Assembly: GCA_903858755.1 (NCBI GenBank)
Contig: CAIOKC010000008.1
Coordinates: forward strand, 1-39,354
DNA from: an uncultured bacterium
GTDB taxonomy: Bacteria > Patescibacteriota > Minisyncoccia > Phycocordibacterales > UBA2100
Length of the DNA: 39,354 nt
Direction: 5' to 3'
The position numbers and the translations under genes are program-made. The notes under the pieces are model-generated. The model searched no databases and had not been told where the DNA came from. It saw nothing but the letters and a program-made list of their open reading frames with translations. How positions within the stretch are numbered: position 1 is the stretch's first letter; each line of letters begins with the position of its first letter. Of this stretch, positions 1 to 8,380 are shown in pieces.

Positions 1-185
1 TAGAAAAAGCGGGTATGAAAGGCGCGCAGGTCGGCGGCGCGATCGCCTCGCCCCAGCACCCGAATTATCTGGTCAACAAAGATGGCGCAACGGCAAAAGA
101 TGTCCGAGCGCTCGCTGAGCGGATACGAGCGGCGGTGAAATCTGCATTCGGCGTCGAGCTTCGAGAAGAGGCGGCGGTCTTCTGA
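1..185 (+). CDS. murB: UDP-N-acetylmuramate dehydrogenase MurB, C-terminal fragment (5' end outside window)
   Basis: Open frame from base 3 to TGA 183-185: EKAGMKGAQVGGAIASPQHPNYLVNKDGATAKDVRALAERIRAAVKSAFGVELREEAAVF; matches the MurB C-terminal pattern (G.+GGA..S..H.N+++N..GATA.DV..L...+...V...FG+.LE.E). Confidence 0.85.
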   Translation, partial: EKAGMKGAQVGGAIASPQHPNYLVNKDGATAKDVRALAERIRAAVKSAFGVELREEAAVF

Positions 186-243
186 TCGTGCTATACTCGC
201 CTACTCCAACCCCTAGCGCTGTCGCGGGGGTCGGAATCGTTGT

Positions 244-2901
244 ATGTCTTCAGAGAAAAACAATTTCAAAGAAGGGAAGATCGTCGTAAAAGGCGCCCGC
301 ACCCACAACCTCAAGAACGTGAGCGTGGAGCTGCCGCGCGGGAAGATGATCGTTTTCACCGGTCTCTCGGGGTCGGGCAAGTCGTCGCTCGCATTTGATA
401 CTATTTTCGCGGAAGGTCAGCGCAAGTACGTGGAATCGCTCTCGGCATACGCGCGACAATTCTTGCGCCAGATGCAAAAGCCGGATGTCGATGAAATCAC
501 CGGTCTTTCTCCCGCGATCTCGATCGCCCAGAAAAGCCGCTCCAACAATCCGCGCTCGACAGTGGCGACCATCACCGAGATTTACGATTACCTCCGCGTA
601 CTCTATGCGCGCGTGGGGAAGCCGCACTGCCCCGTATGCGGTCGGGAAGTGCGCAAGCAAACCAATGAAGAGATCTTGGAATCGGTGCTCACGATAGTGG
701 AACAGGCACGCACACGCATCACGATCCCGACCAAAAAGCATAAATCTGGCAAGCTCACTGCGGGGGTCTCGAAGGCGAAGGTGCGCATAGCGAGCCCTGT
801 CGTCGTGGGGAGGAAGGGCGAGTACTACCAGCTGCTCTACGACATGCTCAACAAGGGGTTCGAGAAGGCGATCATCGACGGCGAAGAAAAATCGCTGCGC
901 GAGCGCATCGAGCTCAAGAAGCATTTCAAGCACGATATCGACATCGTCGTCGATGAGATATTTGTCTCTGAATTTGTCGACGATGCAAAGGCGGCGCACG
1001 AGCGCGCGAGCGAGGCGATCGAGCGGGCGCTTGCCGAATCCGATGGGCTCGTGCGCATCACCGATCCCGCCGGGCTTTCGAAGATCGTGTCTGCGAAATT
1101 CATGTGCGCGTACGACGGATTTTCTTTTCCTGAAATCGAACCGCGCCTCTTTTCTTTCAATTCGCCGTACGGCGCGTGCCCCGAGTGCAAAGGTCTTGGC
1201 ACCAAATACTTCTTCGGCGACGAAGCGTGCGATACATGCCACGGGGCGCGCCTCCGACCGGAATCGCTCAGTGTCTTTCTCGGGAAGGTGGAGGAGCCCG
1301 CGGGGCACGATGGTCCTGCGCGCGGGACGAACATCGTCAGCCTCTCGTCTTTTTCCATACAGGATGCGCAGCATTTCTTCGATACTCTCAAACTCACGAA
1401 GAAGGAGCAGGAGATTTCAAAAGTCATCATCAAGGAGATCACGAGCCGCCTCGCCTTTATGCTCGACGTGGGTATCGAATACCTCACCCTCGACCGCAAG
1501 GCGAATACGCTCTCGGGCGGGGAGGCGCAGCGCATCCGCCTCGCATCGCAGCTTGGAAGCGGGCTCGTGGGCGCGCTCTACGTCCTCGACGAACCGACGA
1601 TTGGTCTTCATCAGCGCGACAACGATAAGCTCATAGCGACGCTCAAACGCTTGCGCGATCTCGGCAATACGGTACTCGTGGTCGAACACGACGAGGATAC
1701 GATCTACGCCTCGGACTACATCGTCGATATCGGACCGGGCGCGGGCGTGCATGGCGGGGAAATCGTCGTCTCGGGCTGGCTCGAAGATTTGCTCACCGCG
1801 AAGACCGAAAAGAGCGGCTCGCGCACGCTTTCGTACTTGCGCGAGGAGGAAGCGATAGAAATGCCTGCACAGCGCCGAGAAGCGGATCGCGGCAAGCTGA
1901 AAATACGCGGCGGCAACAAATTCAACATCAAGAATCTCGATATCGATATACCACTTAGCAAGTTCGTCGTCGTTTCTGGCGTTTCGGGCTCGGGCAAGTC
2001 GACCTTCCTCTACGAAATACTGCACCGCAATCTGCAAGCCCGTTTCGACAAGAGGTATCGCTCCGCGAAAACCTACAATGTATCCGAATTTTCTGGCACC
2101 GAGTACCTCGGTCGCTCGATTCTTATCGACCAATCTCCCATCGGGCGCACGCCGCGCTCGAACCCGGCGACCTACACCGGCGCGTGGACGCATATCCGCG
2201 ATCTCTTTGCGATGAGCGAGGAATCAAAAGCGCGCGGCTGGGGTCCTGGTCGTTTCTCTTTCAATGTAAAAGGCGGTCGCTGCGAAGCGTGCCAAGGCAA
2301 CGGGCTCGTCGCGGTGGAAATGCACTTCCTACCGACGGTGTATGTGACCTGCGACATATGCACCGGGAAGCGTTTTATGAAAGAGACGCTCGAGGTGAAG
2401 TACAAGAAGAAAAATATCCACGACGTGCTCTCGATGACCGTCGAGGAGGGTCTCGCTTTTTTCGAAGACATACCAGCGATCGCCGATCGCTTGCAGACCT
2501 TGATAGATGTAGGGCTCGGCTACCTCGAGCTCGGACAGAGCGCGACGACACTCTCAGGCGGTGAGGCGCAGCGCGTGAAAATCGCTTCAGAGCTCTTCCG
2601 CCCCGGACTCACCAAGACGATGTACCTCCTCGACGAGCCGACGGTCGGGCTCCACTACGACGACGTGGCGAAGCTCATTCAGATACTCCAGAAGCTCGTC
2701 GAACACGGCAACACGGTAGTCGTCATCGAACACAATCTTGATATTCTCAAGTGCGCAGACTACCTCATCGACATGGGACCCGAAGGAGGACAGAGAGGCG
2801 GGAAGCTTGTCGCGAAGGGGACGCCAGAAGAGGTCGCAAAGACGGATGGTTCCCACACAGGTCAGTACCTGAAGCGAGTACTGAGGAAAAAGCGCTCGTG
2901 A
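244..2901 (+). CDS. uvrA: Excinuclease ABC subunit A
   Basis: 885 aa; two ABC ATPase modules (GLSGSGKSSLAFDTIFAEGQRKYVESLSAYARQFL; SGVSGSGKSTFLYEIL), LSGGEAQR twice, CxxC zinc-finger motifs. Extended -10 TGCTATACT at 189-197. Confidence 0.98.
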   Translation: MSSEKNNFKEGKIVVKGARTHNLKNVSVELPRGKMIVFTGLSGSGKSSLAFDTIFAEGQRKYVESLSAYARQFLRQMQKPDVDEITGLSPAISIAQKSRSNNPRSTVATITEIYDYLRVLYARVGKPHCPVCGREVRKQTNEEILESVLTIVEQARTRITIPTKKHKSGKLTAGVSKAKVRIASPVVVGRKGEYYQLLYDMLNKGFEKAIIDGEEKSLRERIELKKHFKHDIDIVVDEIFVSEFVDDAKAAHERASEAIERALAESDGLVRITDPAGLSKIVSAKFMCAYDGFSFPEIEPRLFSFNSPYGACPECKGLGTKYFFGDEACDTCHGARLRPESLSVFLGKVEEPAGHDGPARGTNIVSLSSFSIQDAQHFFDTLKLTKKEQEISKVIIKEITSRLAFMLDVGIEYLTLDRKANTLSGGEAQRIRLASQLGSGLVGALYVLDEPTIGLHQRDNDKLIATLKRLRDLGNTVLVVEHDEDTIYASDYIVDIGPGAGVHGGEIVVSGWLEDLLTAKTEKSGSRTLSYLREEEAIEMPAQRREADRGKLKIRGGNKFNIKNLDIDIPLSKFVVVSGVSGSGKSTFLYEILHRNLQARFDKRYRSAKTYNVSEFSGTEYLGRSILIDQSPIGRTPRSNPATYTGAWTHIRDLFAMSEESKARGWGPGRFSFNVKGGRCEACQGNGLVAVEMHFLPTVYVTCDICTGKRFMKETLEVKYKKKNIHDVLSMTVEEGLAFFEDIPAIADRLQTLIDVGLGYLELGQSATTLSGGEAQRVKIASELFRPGLTKTMYLLDEPTVGLHYDDVAKLIQILQKLVEHGNTVVVIEHNLDILKCADYLIDMGPEGGQRGGKLVAKGTPEEVAKTDGSHTGQYLKRVLRKKRS

Positions 2902-2990
2902 GTTGTCCCCACCTTGCGTTATTCGCGAAGAGAGAGTAGAGTGAGTTTTTAGAGCAGAGTGCTCATTTCTCACACCTGATAGGGGGTCGC

Positions 2991-3293
2991 ATGGGTAGTC
3001 CAGGCGCTGATGGTAACGCGGCGACTGCGCCGCAGTTAGCCTTCACCAAACTCACGGAGGATCAACTCCGAGAAATCGAGGAATATTTCGTCATGCCTTT
3101 TGTCGAATGGCGGCGTTCGTGGGAGGAGGTGTTCTTGTGGTTTTTCGGGAAAGAATACCCGGGCGATCACATGCACTGGTCTCGCATGCTCGCTGTCTGC
3201 ATGCAGCGAAAAGACGAGCTGAAGATCCCGATTCTCTTGCTGCGTCGGTACCACGCTGAATGCGCCTTCGATCAGAATGCGACGTGGAAATAA
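2991..3293 (+). CDS. Hypothetical protein (100 aa)
   Basis: ATG preceded by the purine-rich SD-like AGGGGG; fits between uvrA and uvrC; no recognised family. Confidence 0.55.
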   Translation: MGSPGADGNAATAPQLAFTKLTEDQLREIEEYFVMPFVEWRRSWEEVFLWFFGKEYPGDHMHWSRMLAVCMQRKDELKIPILLLRRYHAECAFDQNATWK

Positions 3294-3324
3294 GCACACT
3301 ACGGAGGTCAATAGTATCTCCACT

Positions 3325-3348
3325 TGCCGCAGTCTCCATACTGCGGCA
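3325..3348 (+). terminator. Hairpin TGCCGCAGT-CTCCAT-ACTGCGGCA just upstream of uvrC (terminator or leader structure)
   Basis: 9-bp perfect stem, 6-nt loop; no T tract. Confidence 0.45.
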
Positions 3349-3359
3349 GGATGTTTGGG

Positions 3360-4676
3360 ATGACCAAGCACGACCTTAGGAAATTCAAGCTCCCAGATTC
3401 GCCGGGGGTCTATACCTTCAGGAAAGGGAGGAAGATGTTGTATATCGGGAAAGCTGCGAGTCTGCGCGACCGCGTCCGCAGCTATTTCTCGCCAGATCTC
3501 GCAAAGGGTCGCGGAAGTCGCATTGTGGGCATGGTCGCCGAAGCGGATTCGCTTTCGCACAAAAAGACGCGATCAGTCCTTGAGGCGCTGATCCTCGAGG
3601 CGAATCTCATCAAGAGATATCAGCCGCCGTACAACGTCGACCAGAAGGACAACAAGAGCTTCAACTACGTCGTTATCACGAAAGAAGATTTCCCTCGCGT
3701 ACTTCTCGTGCGCGGGCGAGAGCTGTTCCAAAATTATGGGTTTCGTAAACCCCTATATAGGGGTTTACGAAACCCTTATATATTTGGTCCGTATCCGCAT
3801 GGCTTGCAGCTCCAGGAAGCTTTGAAAATCGTCCGGAAGATCTTCCCGTTTCGCGACACATGCACACCCAGCTCTGAAAAATCTCGTCAGTGGAAGGCTA
3901 AGCCTTCCAAGCCTTGTTTCAATAGGCAGATCGGGCTCTGCCCCGGAGTGTGCTCCGGCGATATTTCGAAAGCGGATTATGCGCGTACCATCCGCAATAT
4001 CAGAGAACTTTTTGAAGGCAATTTCCACGGGCTCAAGCGTAGGCTCGCGCGAGAGATGAGTGATGCTGCCAAGAAGGAAGATTTCGAGAAAGCGGCTACT
4101 CTGCGCGAGCAGATCAACGCGCTCGAACACATTCGCGATGTGTCGCTCATCAAGGGCGACATCCGGGTTGCGAGCGGAGGCGGCGCCCGCATCGAGGCGT
4201 ACGATATCGCGCACACTGCCGGCAGTGAGACCGTCGGCGTCATGACGGTGGTTTCGAATGGGGAAGCGGTAAAAGCCGCGTACCGGAAATTCAAAATACG
4301 CTCGGCGACCAATGACGACGTCGCGGCGCTCAGGGAGGTCCTCGCGCGGCGCCTCAATCACTCTGAGTGGCCGCTTCCGCGGATGTTCGTCGTCGATGGC
4401 GGGAAAGGGCAAGTGCGCGCGGCAGAGCGTGTCTTGAAAGATGCTGGCGTGGAGATTCCTATTGTCGGTGTCGTGAAGAATGAATTCCATAAGCCAGAGC
4501 GGCTTATCGGCAACGTGCGTGCGATACAAGCATACGAGCAAGATATCTTACTCGCCAACAGCGAGGCGCACCGCTTCGCCATCGCTTGGCACCGTACGCG
4601 AAGGCGCAAGGCGATGGTACAATGGAAAAATGGCGCGCACGATAGTCGGCGTTCTTCGCGGCGGGACTTCGAGTGA
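3360..4676 (+). CDS. uvrC: Excinuclease ABC subunit C, short form (start 3351 or 3360)
   Basis: GIY-YIG N-terminus (PDSPGVYTFRKGRKMLYIGKAASLRDRVRSYF), FGPYP, QIGLCPG, UVR motif, RNase H-like core (VDGGKGQVRAAERVLKDAG ... ANSEAHRFAIAWHR). Ends right after this core, with no room for a C-terminal HhH2 domain. Confidence 0.95.
   Translation: MTKHDLRKFKLPDSPGVYTFRKGRKMLYIGKAASLRDRVRSYFSPDLAKGRGSRIVGMVAEADSLSHKKTRSVLEALILEANLIKRYQPPYNVDQKDNKSFNYVVITKEDFPRVLLVRGRELFQNYGFRKPLYRGLRNPYIFGPYPHGLQLQEALKIVRKIFPFRDTCTPSSEKSRQWKAKPSKPCFNRQIGLCPGVCSGDISKADYARTIRNIRELFEGNFHGLKRRLAREMSDAAKKEDFEKAATLREQINALEHIRDVSLIKGDIRVASGGGARIEAYDIAHTAGSETVGVMTVVSNGEAVKAAYRKFKIRSATNDDVAALREVLARRLNHSEWPLPRMFVVDGGKGQVRAAERVLKDAGVEIPIVGVVKNEFHKPERLIGNVRAIQAYEQDILLANSEAHRFAIAWHRTRRRKAMVQWKNGAHDSRRSSRRDFE
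3738..3775. repeat. 38-bp perfect palindrome inside uvrC (two inverted 15-nt hairpin units around CTATATAG)
   Basis: GGGTTTCGTAAACCCCTATATAGGGGTTTACGAAACCC equals its own reverse complement; each arm is itself a mini-hairpin GGGTTT-NNN-AAACCC. Confidence 0.95.
3891..3909. repeat. 19-nt odd palindrome inside uvrC (9-bp arms, single central A)
   Basis: TGGAAGGCT-A-AGCCTTCCA. Confidence 0.85.
4618..4623 (+). promoter_or_regulatory. Extended -10 (TGG-TACAAT) of ddl, located inside uvrC
   Basis: TACAAT ends 6 nt before the ddl ATG at 4630. Confidence 0.6.
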
Positions 4677-5604
4677 GTACCCGCTCTCGCTCAAGACGGG
4701 CGCAGCAATGCTCGCTGCACTGCCTGAGGATGCGTACGATACGCGCGATATTTTCGTCGACAAAAGCGGCATATGGCACTTCCGCGGTCAGCCCGCGACT
4801 CCCGCGCGAGCACTCACGCAAATCGACGTTGTCTTGAACGCGCTTCACGGCGGGGTGGGAGAGGACGGCAGCGTCCAGCGCATTCTCGAGCGGGCTGGAG
4901 TACCGTATGCCGGCTCGCGCCCGGTCGCCGCAAGCCTCTCGCTCAACAAAATACGCGCACGCGAAGTGCTGCAGCGCGCCGGCATCGAGATGCCGCGGGC
5001 GATCGCTTTCTCTCTTGAGAATGATCTGACGACTGCGGAGATGGCGCGGGCTGTCTTCTCGCAATTCGGTCCGCCGTATGTGGTGAAGCCGCCGACCGAT
5101 GGCAGCTCGCGCGGGATCCGGCTTGCGAAAGCGATCCTGGATCTTTCCGACGCGATCGGCGATGTGATCGACGCGTACGGCGCGGTCCTCGTCGAAGAGC
5201 ACGTCCGCGGGCAAGAGGCGAATGTCGGGATTATCGAGGGCTTCCGCAACGAAGATTTGTATGCGCTTCCGCCTGCGCAGGTCATCCTTCCGCCGGAGAT
5301 GTCTTTCATGCAGCCGCATGTCCACGACGACGGGTTGCTCAGGCATATCGTACCCAGCACATTCTCACACGACGAGAAGTACGCGCTTGCGGAGATCGCC
5401 CGAGCAGCGCATAAGGCGCTTGGCATGGATCACTTCTCTCGCGCTGATATCATCCTCACTTCCCGCGGACCGGTGCTGCTCGAGGTCGATGCCACTCCGG
5501 CGCTCCACGCAGGATCTTCTTTTCCGCACATGCTCGAATCGGTCGGCTCTTCGATACTCGAATTTCTCGAACATGCAATCCGCCTTGCGCGAGGTCGCGC
5601 ATGA
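4630..5604 (+). CDS. ddl: D-alanine--D-alanine ligase
   Basis: MARTIVGVLRGGTSSEYPLSLKTGAAM..., ALHGGVGEDGSVQRILERAGVPYAGS, ATP-grasp core PPYVVKPPTDGSSRGI, EVDATPALHAGSSFPHM. Overlaps the uvrC 3' end by 47 nt in another frame. Confidence 0.93.
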   Translation: MARTIVGVLRGGTSSEYPLSLKTGAAMLAALPEDAYDTRDIFVDKSGIWHFRGQPATPARALTQIDVVLNALHGGVGEDGSVQRILERAGVPYAGSRPVAASLSLNKIRAREVLQRAGIEMPRAIAFSLENDLTTAEMARAVFSQFGPPYVVKPPTDGSSRGIRLAKAILDLSDAIGDVIDAYGAVLVEEHVRGQEANVGIIEGFRNEDLYALPPAQVILPPEMSFMQPHVHDDGLLRHIVPSTFSHDEKYALAEIARAAHKALGMDHFSRADIILTSRGPVLLEVDATPALHAGSSFPHMLESVGSSILEFLEHAIRLARGRA

Positions 5605-5624
5605 CGGTATCGTAGTGTTTCGGA

Positions 5625-5697
5625 GGGCCTTTAGCTCATTTGGTAGAGCACCTCATTTGCAATGAGGGGGTGACCGGTTCGAATCCGGTAAGGTCCA
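5625..5697 (+). tRNA. tRNA-Ala (anticodon TGC)
   Basis: Full cloverleaf: acceptor GGGCCTT/AAGGTCC with G3:U70 identity pair, D-arm AGCTCATTTGGTAGAGC, anticodon arm CCTCA-TTTGCAA-TGAGG, T-arm ACCGG-TTCGAAT-CCGGT, discriminator A; CCA not encoded. Confidence 0.97.
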
Positions 5698-5769
5698 AAC
5701 CAGCTTCAGTTCAGCGCTATCGCGTACGGCTCTTTGGATATCGCAGTAGGAAGGTTATCCTTTATTCCT

Positions 5770-6330
5770 ATGGTCTCACAGAGAGGCGCCACATCGGAGG
5801 CGTGGATCCTGAAGCGCGAGCGCGAATTCCTCGCGGCGCATGAAAAGTACGCCGATCAGATATTTCGGCACTGCTTGGTCCGCATCCGCGACAGGGAAGT
5901 CGCAAAAGATCTCGCGCAGGAGACCTTCTCGCGTGCGTGGCTCTACCTCTCGAAAGGAAAAGAAGTGGAGTACATGCGCGCATTTCTCTATCGCGTCGCC
6001 AACAATCTCATCGTCGACTACTCGCGCAAGAAAAAAACGTCATCTCTCGATTCGATGATGGAGGAAGACGGCTTCGAAGCGGAAGACGAAAGCGCCGCGA
6101 ATCCGGAGGATATTCCGGCAAGTAGGGAAGCGGTGAAGCTTCTCGAATCGCTCGACGATATCTATCGCGTCGTCATCACGATGCGTTTTCTCGATGAGAT
6201 GTCCCCGAAGGAGATAGCCGCTGCCCTCGATACATCGGAAAACGTGGTTTCGGTGCGCATTCACCGGGGTATGCAACGTTTGCGGGAGATGGCTGCTCGC
6301 ACACCGGAGTGCATTGACAATATTCCGTGA
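5770..6330 (+). CDS. RNA polymerase sigma factor, sigma-70/ECF family
   Basis: DREVAKDLAQETFSRAWLYL (region 2), FLYRVANNLIVDYSRKKK, SPKEIAAALDTSENVVSVRIHRGMQRLRE (region 4). Confidence 0.92.
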   Translation: MVSQRGATSEAWILKREREFLAAHEKYADQIFRHCLVRIRDREVAKDLAQETFSRAWLYLSKGKEVEYMRAFLYRVANNLIVDYSRKKKTSSLDSMMEEDGFEAEDESAANPEDIPASREAVKLLESLDDIYRVVITMRFLDEMSPKEIAAALDTSENVVSVRIHRGMQRLREMAARTPECIDNIP

Positions 6331-6374
6331 TGCCGGCATGATGCTGGTGAATGTAGCGTTTTCCGATTGCTATG

Positions 6375-6413
6375 CGTGTAAACCGCAAGGCAAGGGAAAG
6401 GTCGGTTTACATG
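6375..6413 (+). promoter_or_regulatory. 5' leader hairpin upstream of the RRM protein gene
   Basis: TGTAAACCG ... CGGTTTACA stem (9 bp, extendable by G-T and C-G) immediately before the SD AGAGGAAC. Confidence 0.5.
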
Positions 6414-6437
6414 TTTAGAGGAACAAGAACATAATGC

Positions 6438-6740
6438 ATGGCAAAGAAGCTGTATGTCGGTGGTCTTCCGTACGCGACGACCGACGCTGAGCTCAGAGAT
6501 GCGTTTTCGAAGGCAGGTGCCGTCGAGAGCGCGGTCATCATCATGGACAAGATGAGCGGTCGCTCGAAAGGTTTCGGTTTCGTCGAGATGTCTTCCGACG
6601 AGGAAGCGCAGAGCGCGATCGAGATGTTCAACGGAAAGGATTTCGGTGGACGCACCCTCACGGTCAATGAAGCTCGCCCCATGGAGGAGCGCCCTCGCCG
6701 CGATTTCCGCGGTGGCGGCAACGGAGGCGGTCGCTGGTAA
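6438..6740 (+). CDS. RNA-binding protein, single RRM domain with glycine/arginine-rich tail
   Basis: RNP2 KLYVGGLP, RNP1 SKGFGFVEM; tail RPRRDFRGGGNGGGRW. Confidence 0.95.
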   Translation: MAKKLYVGGLPYATTDAELRDAFSKAGAVESAVIIMDKMSGRSKGFGFVEMSSDEEAQSAIEMFNGKDFGGRTLTVNEARPMEERPRRDFRGGGNGGGRW

Positions 6741-6760
6741 AGCGCTCGGTTTCCGGATCA

Positions 6761-6790
6761 GCACGAGCCCCGCGTATGCGGGGCTCGTGC
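6761..6790 (+). terminator. Strong hairpin after the RRM gene
   Basis: GCACGAGCCCCGC-GTAT-GCGGGGCTCGTGC, 13-bp perfect stem; no clear T tract. Confidence 0.6.
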
Positions 6791-6897
6791 ATGTAAGAGC
6801 ACCCCTTGACGAGCGTCTTTAGGTGTGTGAGAGAAATTGTTGAACACGCTCCGGTATACGCTATGATACGGAGTGTCCCCGCGTCTCTCGTGCGCCT

Positions 6898-7851
6898 ATG
6901 AAAGACATACACAAACTATTTGCAGACGCCAAGAGAGAAACTCTCTCGGAGCATGAGCGCGCCGCTTCGCGCGAAAGCCTGAAGCTTTTCATGAAGGAGC
7001 ACCCTGCAGAAGCTCCCTTCGCCCTCCGTGCGTCCGACTACTTCGCTTCGCGATTTTCTTCCATCCATGCCGCGCATTTCATGCGGCTGCATCCTGTCGC
7101 GCTTTCCGTGATCCTTATCCTCGGCGTGGGTGTCGGCACTTCGTACGCCGCCGAGGGCACGGTGCCCGGGGATACGCTCTATCCAGTGAAGATCCACGTC
7201 AATGAATCCGTCCAGACGGCGCTTGCGGTCTCCGACGAAGCGAAGATCGATTGGAGCATCCGGCAAGTACATCGCCGCCTTGATGAAGCGGAGAAACTCG
7301 CGTATCGCGGAGCGCTAAGCGAAGAGAAGCGCTCCGAGATCGAGGCGCGCATAGAAAAAAGCGCCGCGCGATTCGACACGGCGGTCCTTTCGATTGCTGA
7401 TACTCCGGATCCTGCCGTCGTCGCGGATGCGGCTGCTGATTTCGAGGTGGCGCTTTCGGAAAAGGAGCGCGCTTTCGAGAGAATCGCCACGTCGCCTTCC
7501 GTGTCGAAAGACTCCGTCGCCCCCATCACCAAGCGCCTTCGCGCCAAGGTGGAAAAGGCGCAGCGGGTGCGCGCTGTCGCTGCACGGTTTGCCGAAAAAG
7601 AGGGCCACAAAAGAGGCGTCAAAGTACCTACCGGTGCAGGAGTCGTCGGGAGCGTCGCGGAGCAACTCCCCGCACAGGCTACGCTCATGGAGGCGGTGCC
7701 TACCGCTGGAGAAGCGACGACAGGCGCGATCGAGGTTGAAATTGCTTCCACCTCGATCGAGTTCGAAGCAGAGATCGAGGTAGAGAGGGCATTGGATTTT
7801 CGCGCCGCTATCCTCGAGGCGCAGGGAGAGCGTGAAGACGAAGATCGTTAG
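6898..7851 (+). CDS. DUF5667-like single-TM protein, candidate anti-sigma factor
   Basis: Short charged cytoplasmic N-terminus, TM HPVALSVILILGVGVGTSYAAEGTVPGDTLYPVKIHVNESVQTAL, then coiled/charged extracytoplasmic region; next to an ECF sigma gene. Confidence 0.7.
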   Translation: MKDIHKLFADAKRETLSEHERAASRESLKLFMKEHPAEAPFALRASDYFASRFSSIHAAHFMRLHPVALSVILILGVGVGTSYAAEGTVPGDTLYPVKIHVNESVQTALAVSDEAKIDWSIRQVHRRLDEAEKLAYRGALSEEKRSEIEARIEKSAARFDTAVLSIADTPDPAVVADAAADFEVALSEKERAFERIATSPSVSKDSVAPITKRLRAKVEKAQRVRAVAARFAEKEGHKRGVKVPTGAGVVGSVAEQLPAQATLMEAVPTAGEATTGAIEVEIASTSIEFEAEIEVERALDFRAAILEAQGEREDEDR

Positions 7852-7887
7852 GCGCACCCTGTCGGTGCATATCACTGCGTAGCAAGG

Positions 7888-7923
7888 CTTGTTTATACAT
7901 ACCTATAGGTATGTATAAACAAG
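7888..7923. repeat. 36-bp perfect palindrome, intergenic
   Basis: CTTGTTTATACATACCTATAGGTATGTATAAACAAG equals its own reverse complement. Confidence 0.95.
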
Positions 7924-8010
7924 TGCGACAAACTGGGTCATGTGTGGATATGTACCACTCTATCCACACTCGCATCTGTGCGAGCTTCCGACATCGTTCA
8001 TAATGTCGAA

Positions 8011-8379
8011 ATGAAATACGGCGCACTCCTTGGATGGGGTATCGTGATCTACGCGATTGCCGAACTCGTCTCTTCTGCGCTCATCACCTACGGTCTGGCT
8101 GCAACGCTGCTTGCACAATGCATCACTCTCGTCTCTTTGGTCGTCGTCTCCCTCATCGCAGGGCACGCGCTCACAATGCATTCGTGGAAAGACATTCTTC
8201 CGTATTCGCTCGGATGGATGTGCATCTTGGTTGCGCTCGATGCTCTCCTCTATGTGCCCCTCGCCGGATGGGGATTGTATGCGGATTCGGGCATGTGGTT
8301 TGGCTACGCACTCGTCGCGATCGCGCCGCTTTTTGCGTCGACTGCGCATACGCTCCCGGAGCCCCATCGCGTATTTTGA
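8011..8379 (+). CDS. Small multi-TM hypothetical membrane protein
   Basis: MKYGALLGWGIVIYAIAELVSSALITYGLAATLLAQCITLVSLVVVSLIAGHAL... about four hydrophobic helices; CATAAT 6 nt upstream of the ATG. Confidence 0.7.
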   Translation: MKYGALLGWGIVIYAIAELVSSALITYGLAATLLAQCITLVSLVVVSLIAGHALTMHSWKDILPYSLGWMCILVALDALLYVPLAGWGLYADSGMWFGYALVAIAPLFASTAHTLPEPHRVF

Positions 8380-8380
8380 T

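Noticed and set aside
250-1374. Long minus-strand ORF (374 aa) opposite uvrA
   Set aside because: Shadow ORF produced by GC-rich codon bias; overlaps an unambiguous uvrA and has Arg/Ala-rich low-complexity composition with no family motif.
3057-3300. Regulatory hairpin GAGCAGAGTGCTC/GTGAG...CTCAC upstream of the 2991 gene
   Set aside because: Short, imperfect stems near 2940-2975; not distinguishable from chance.
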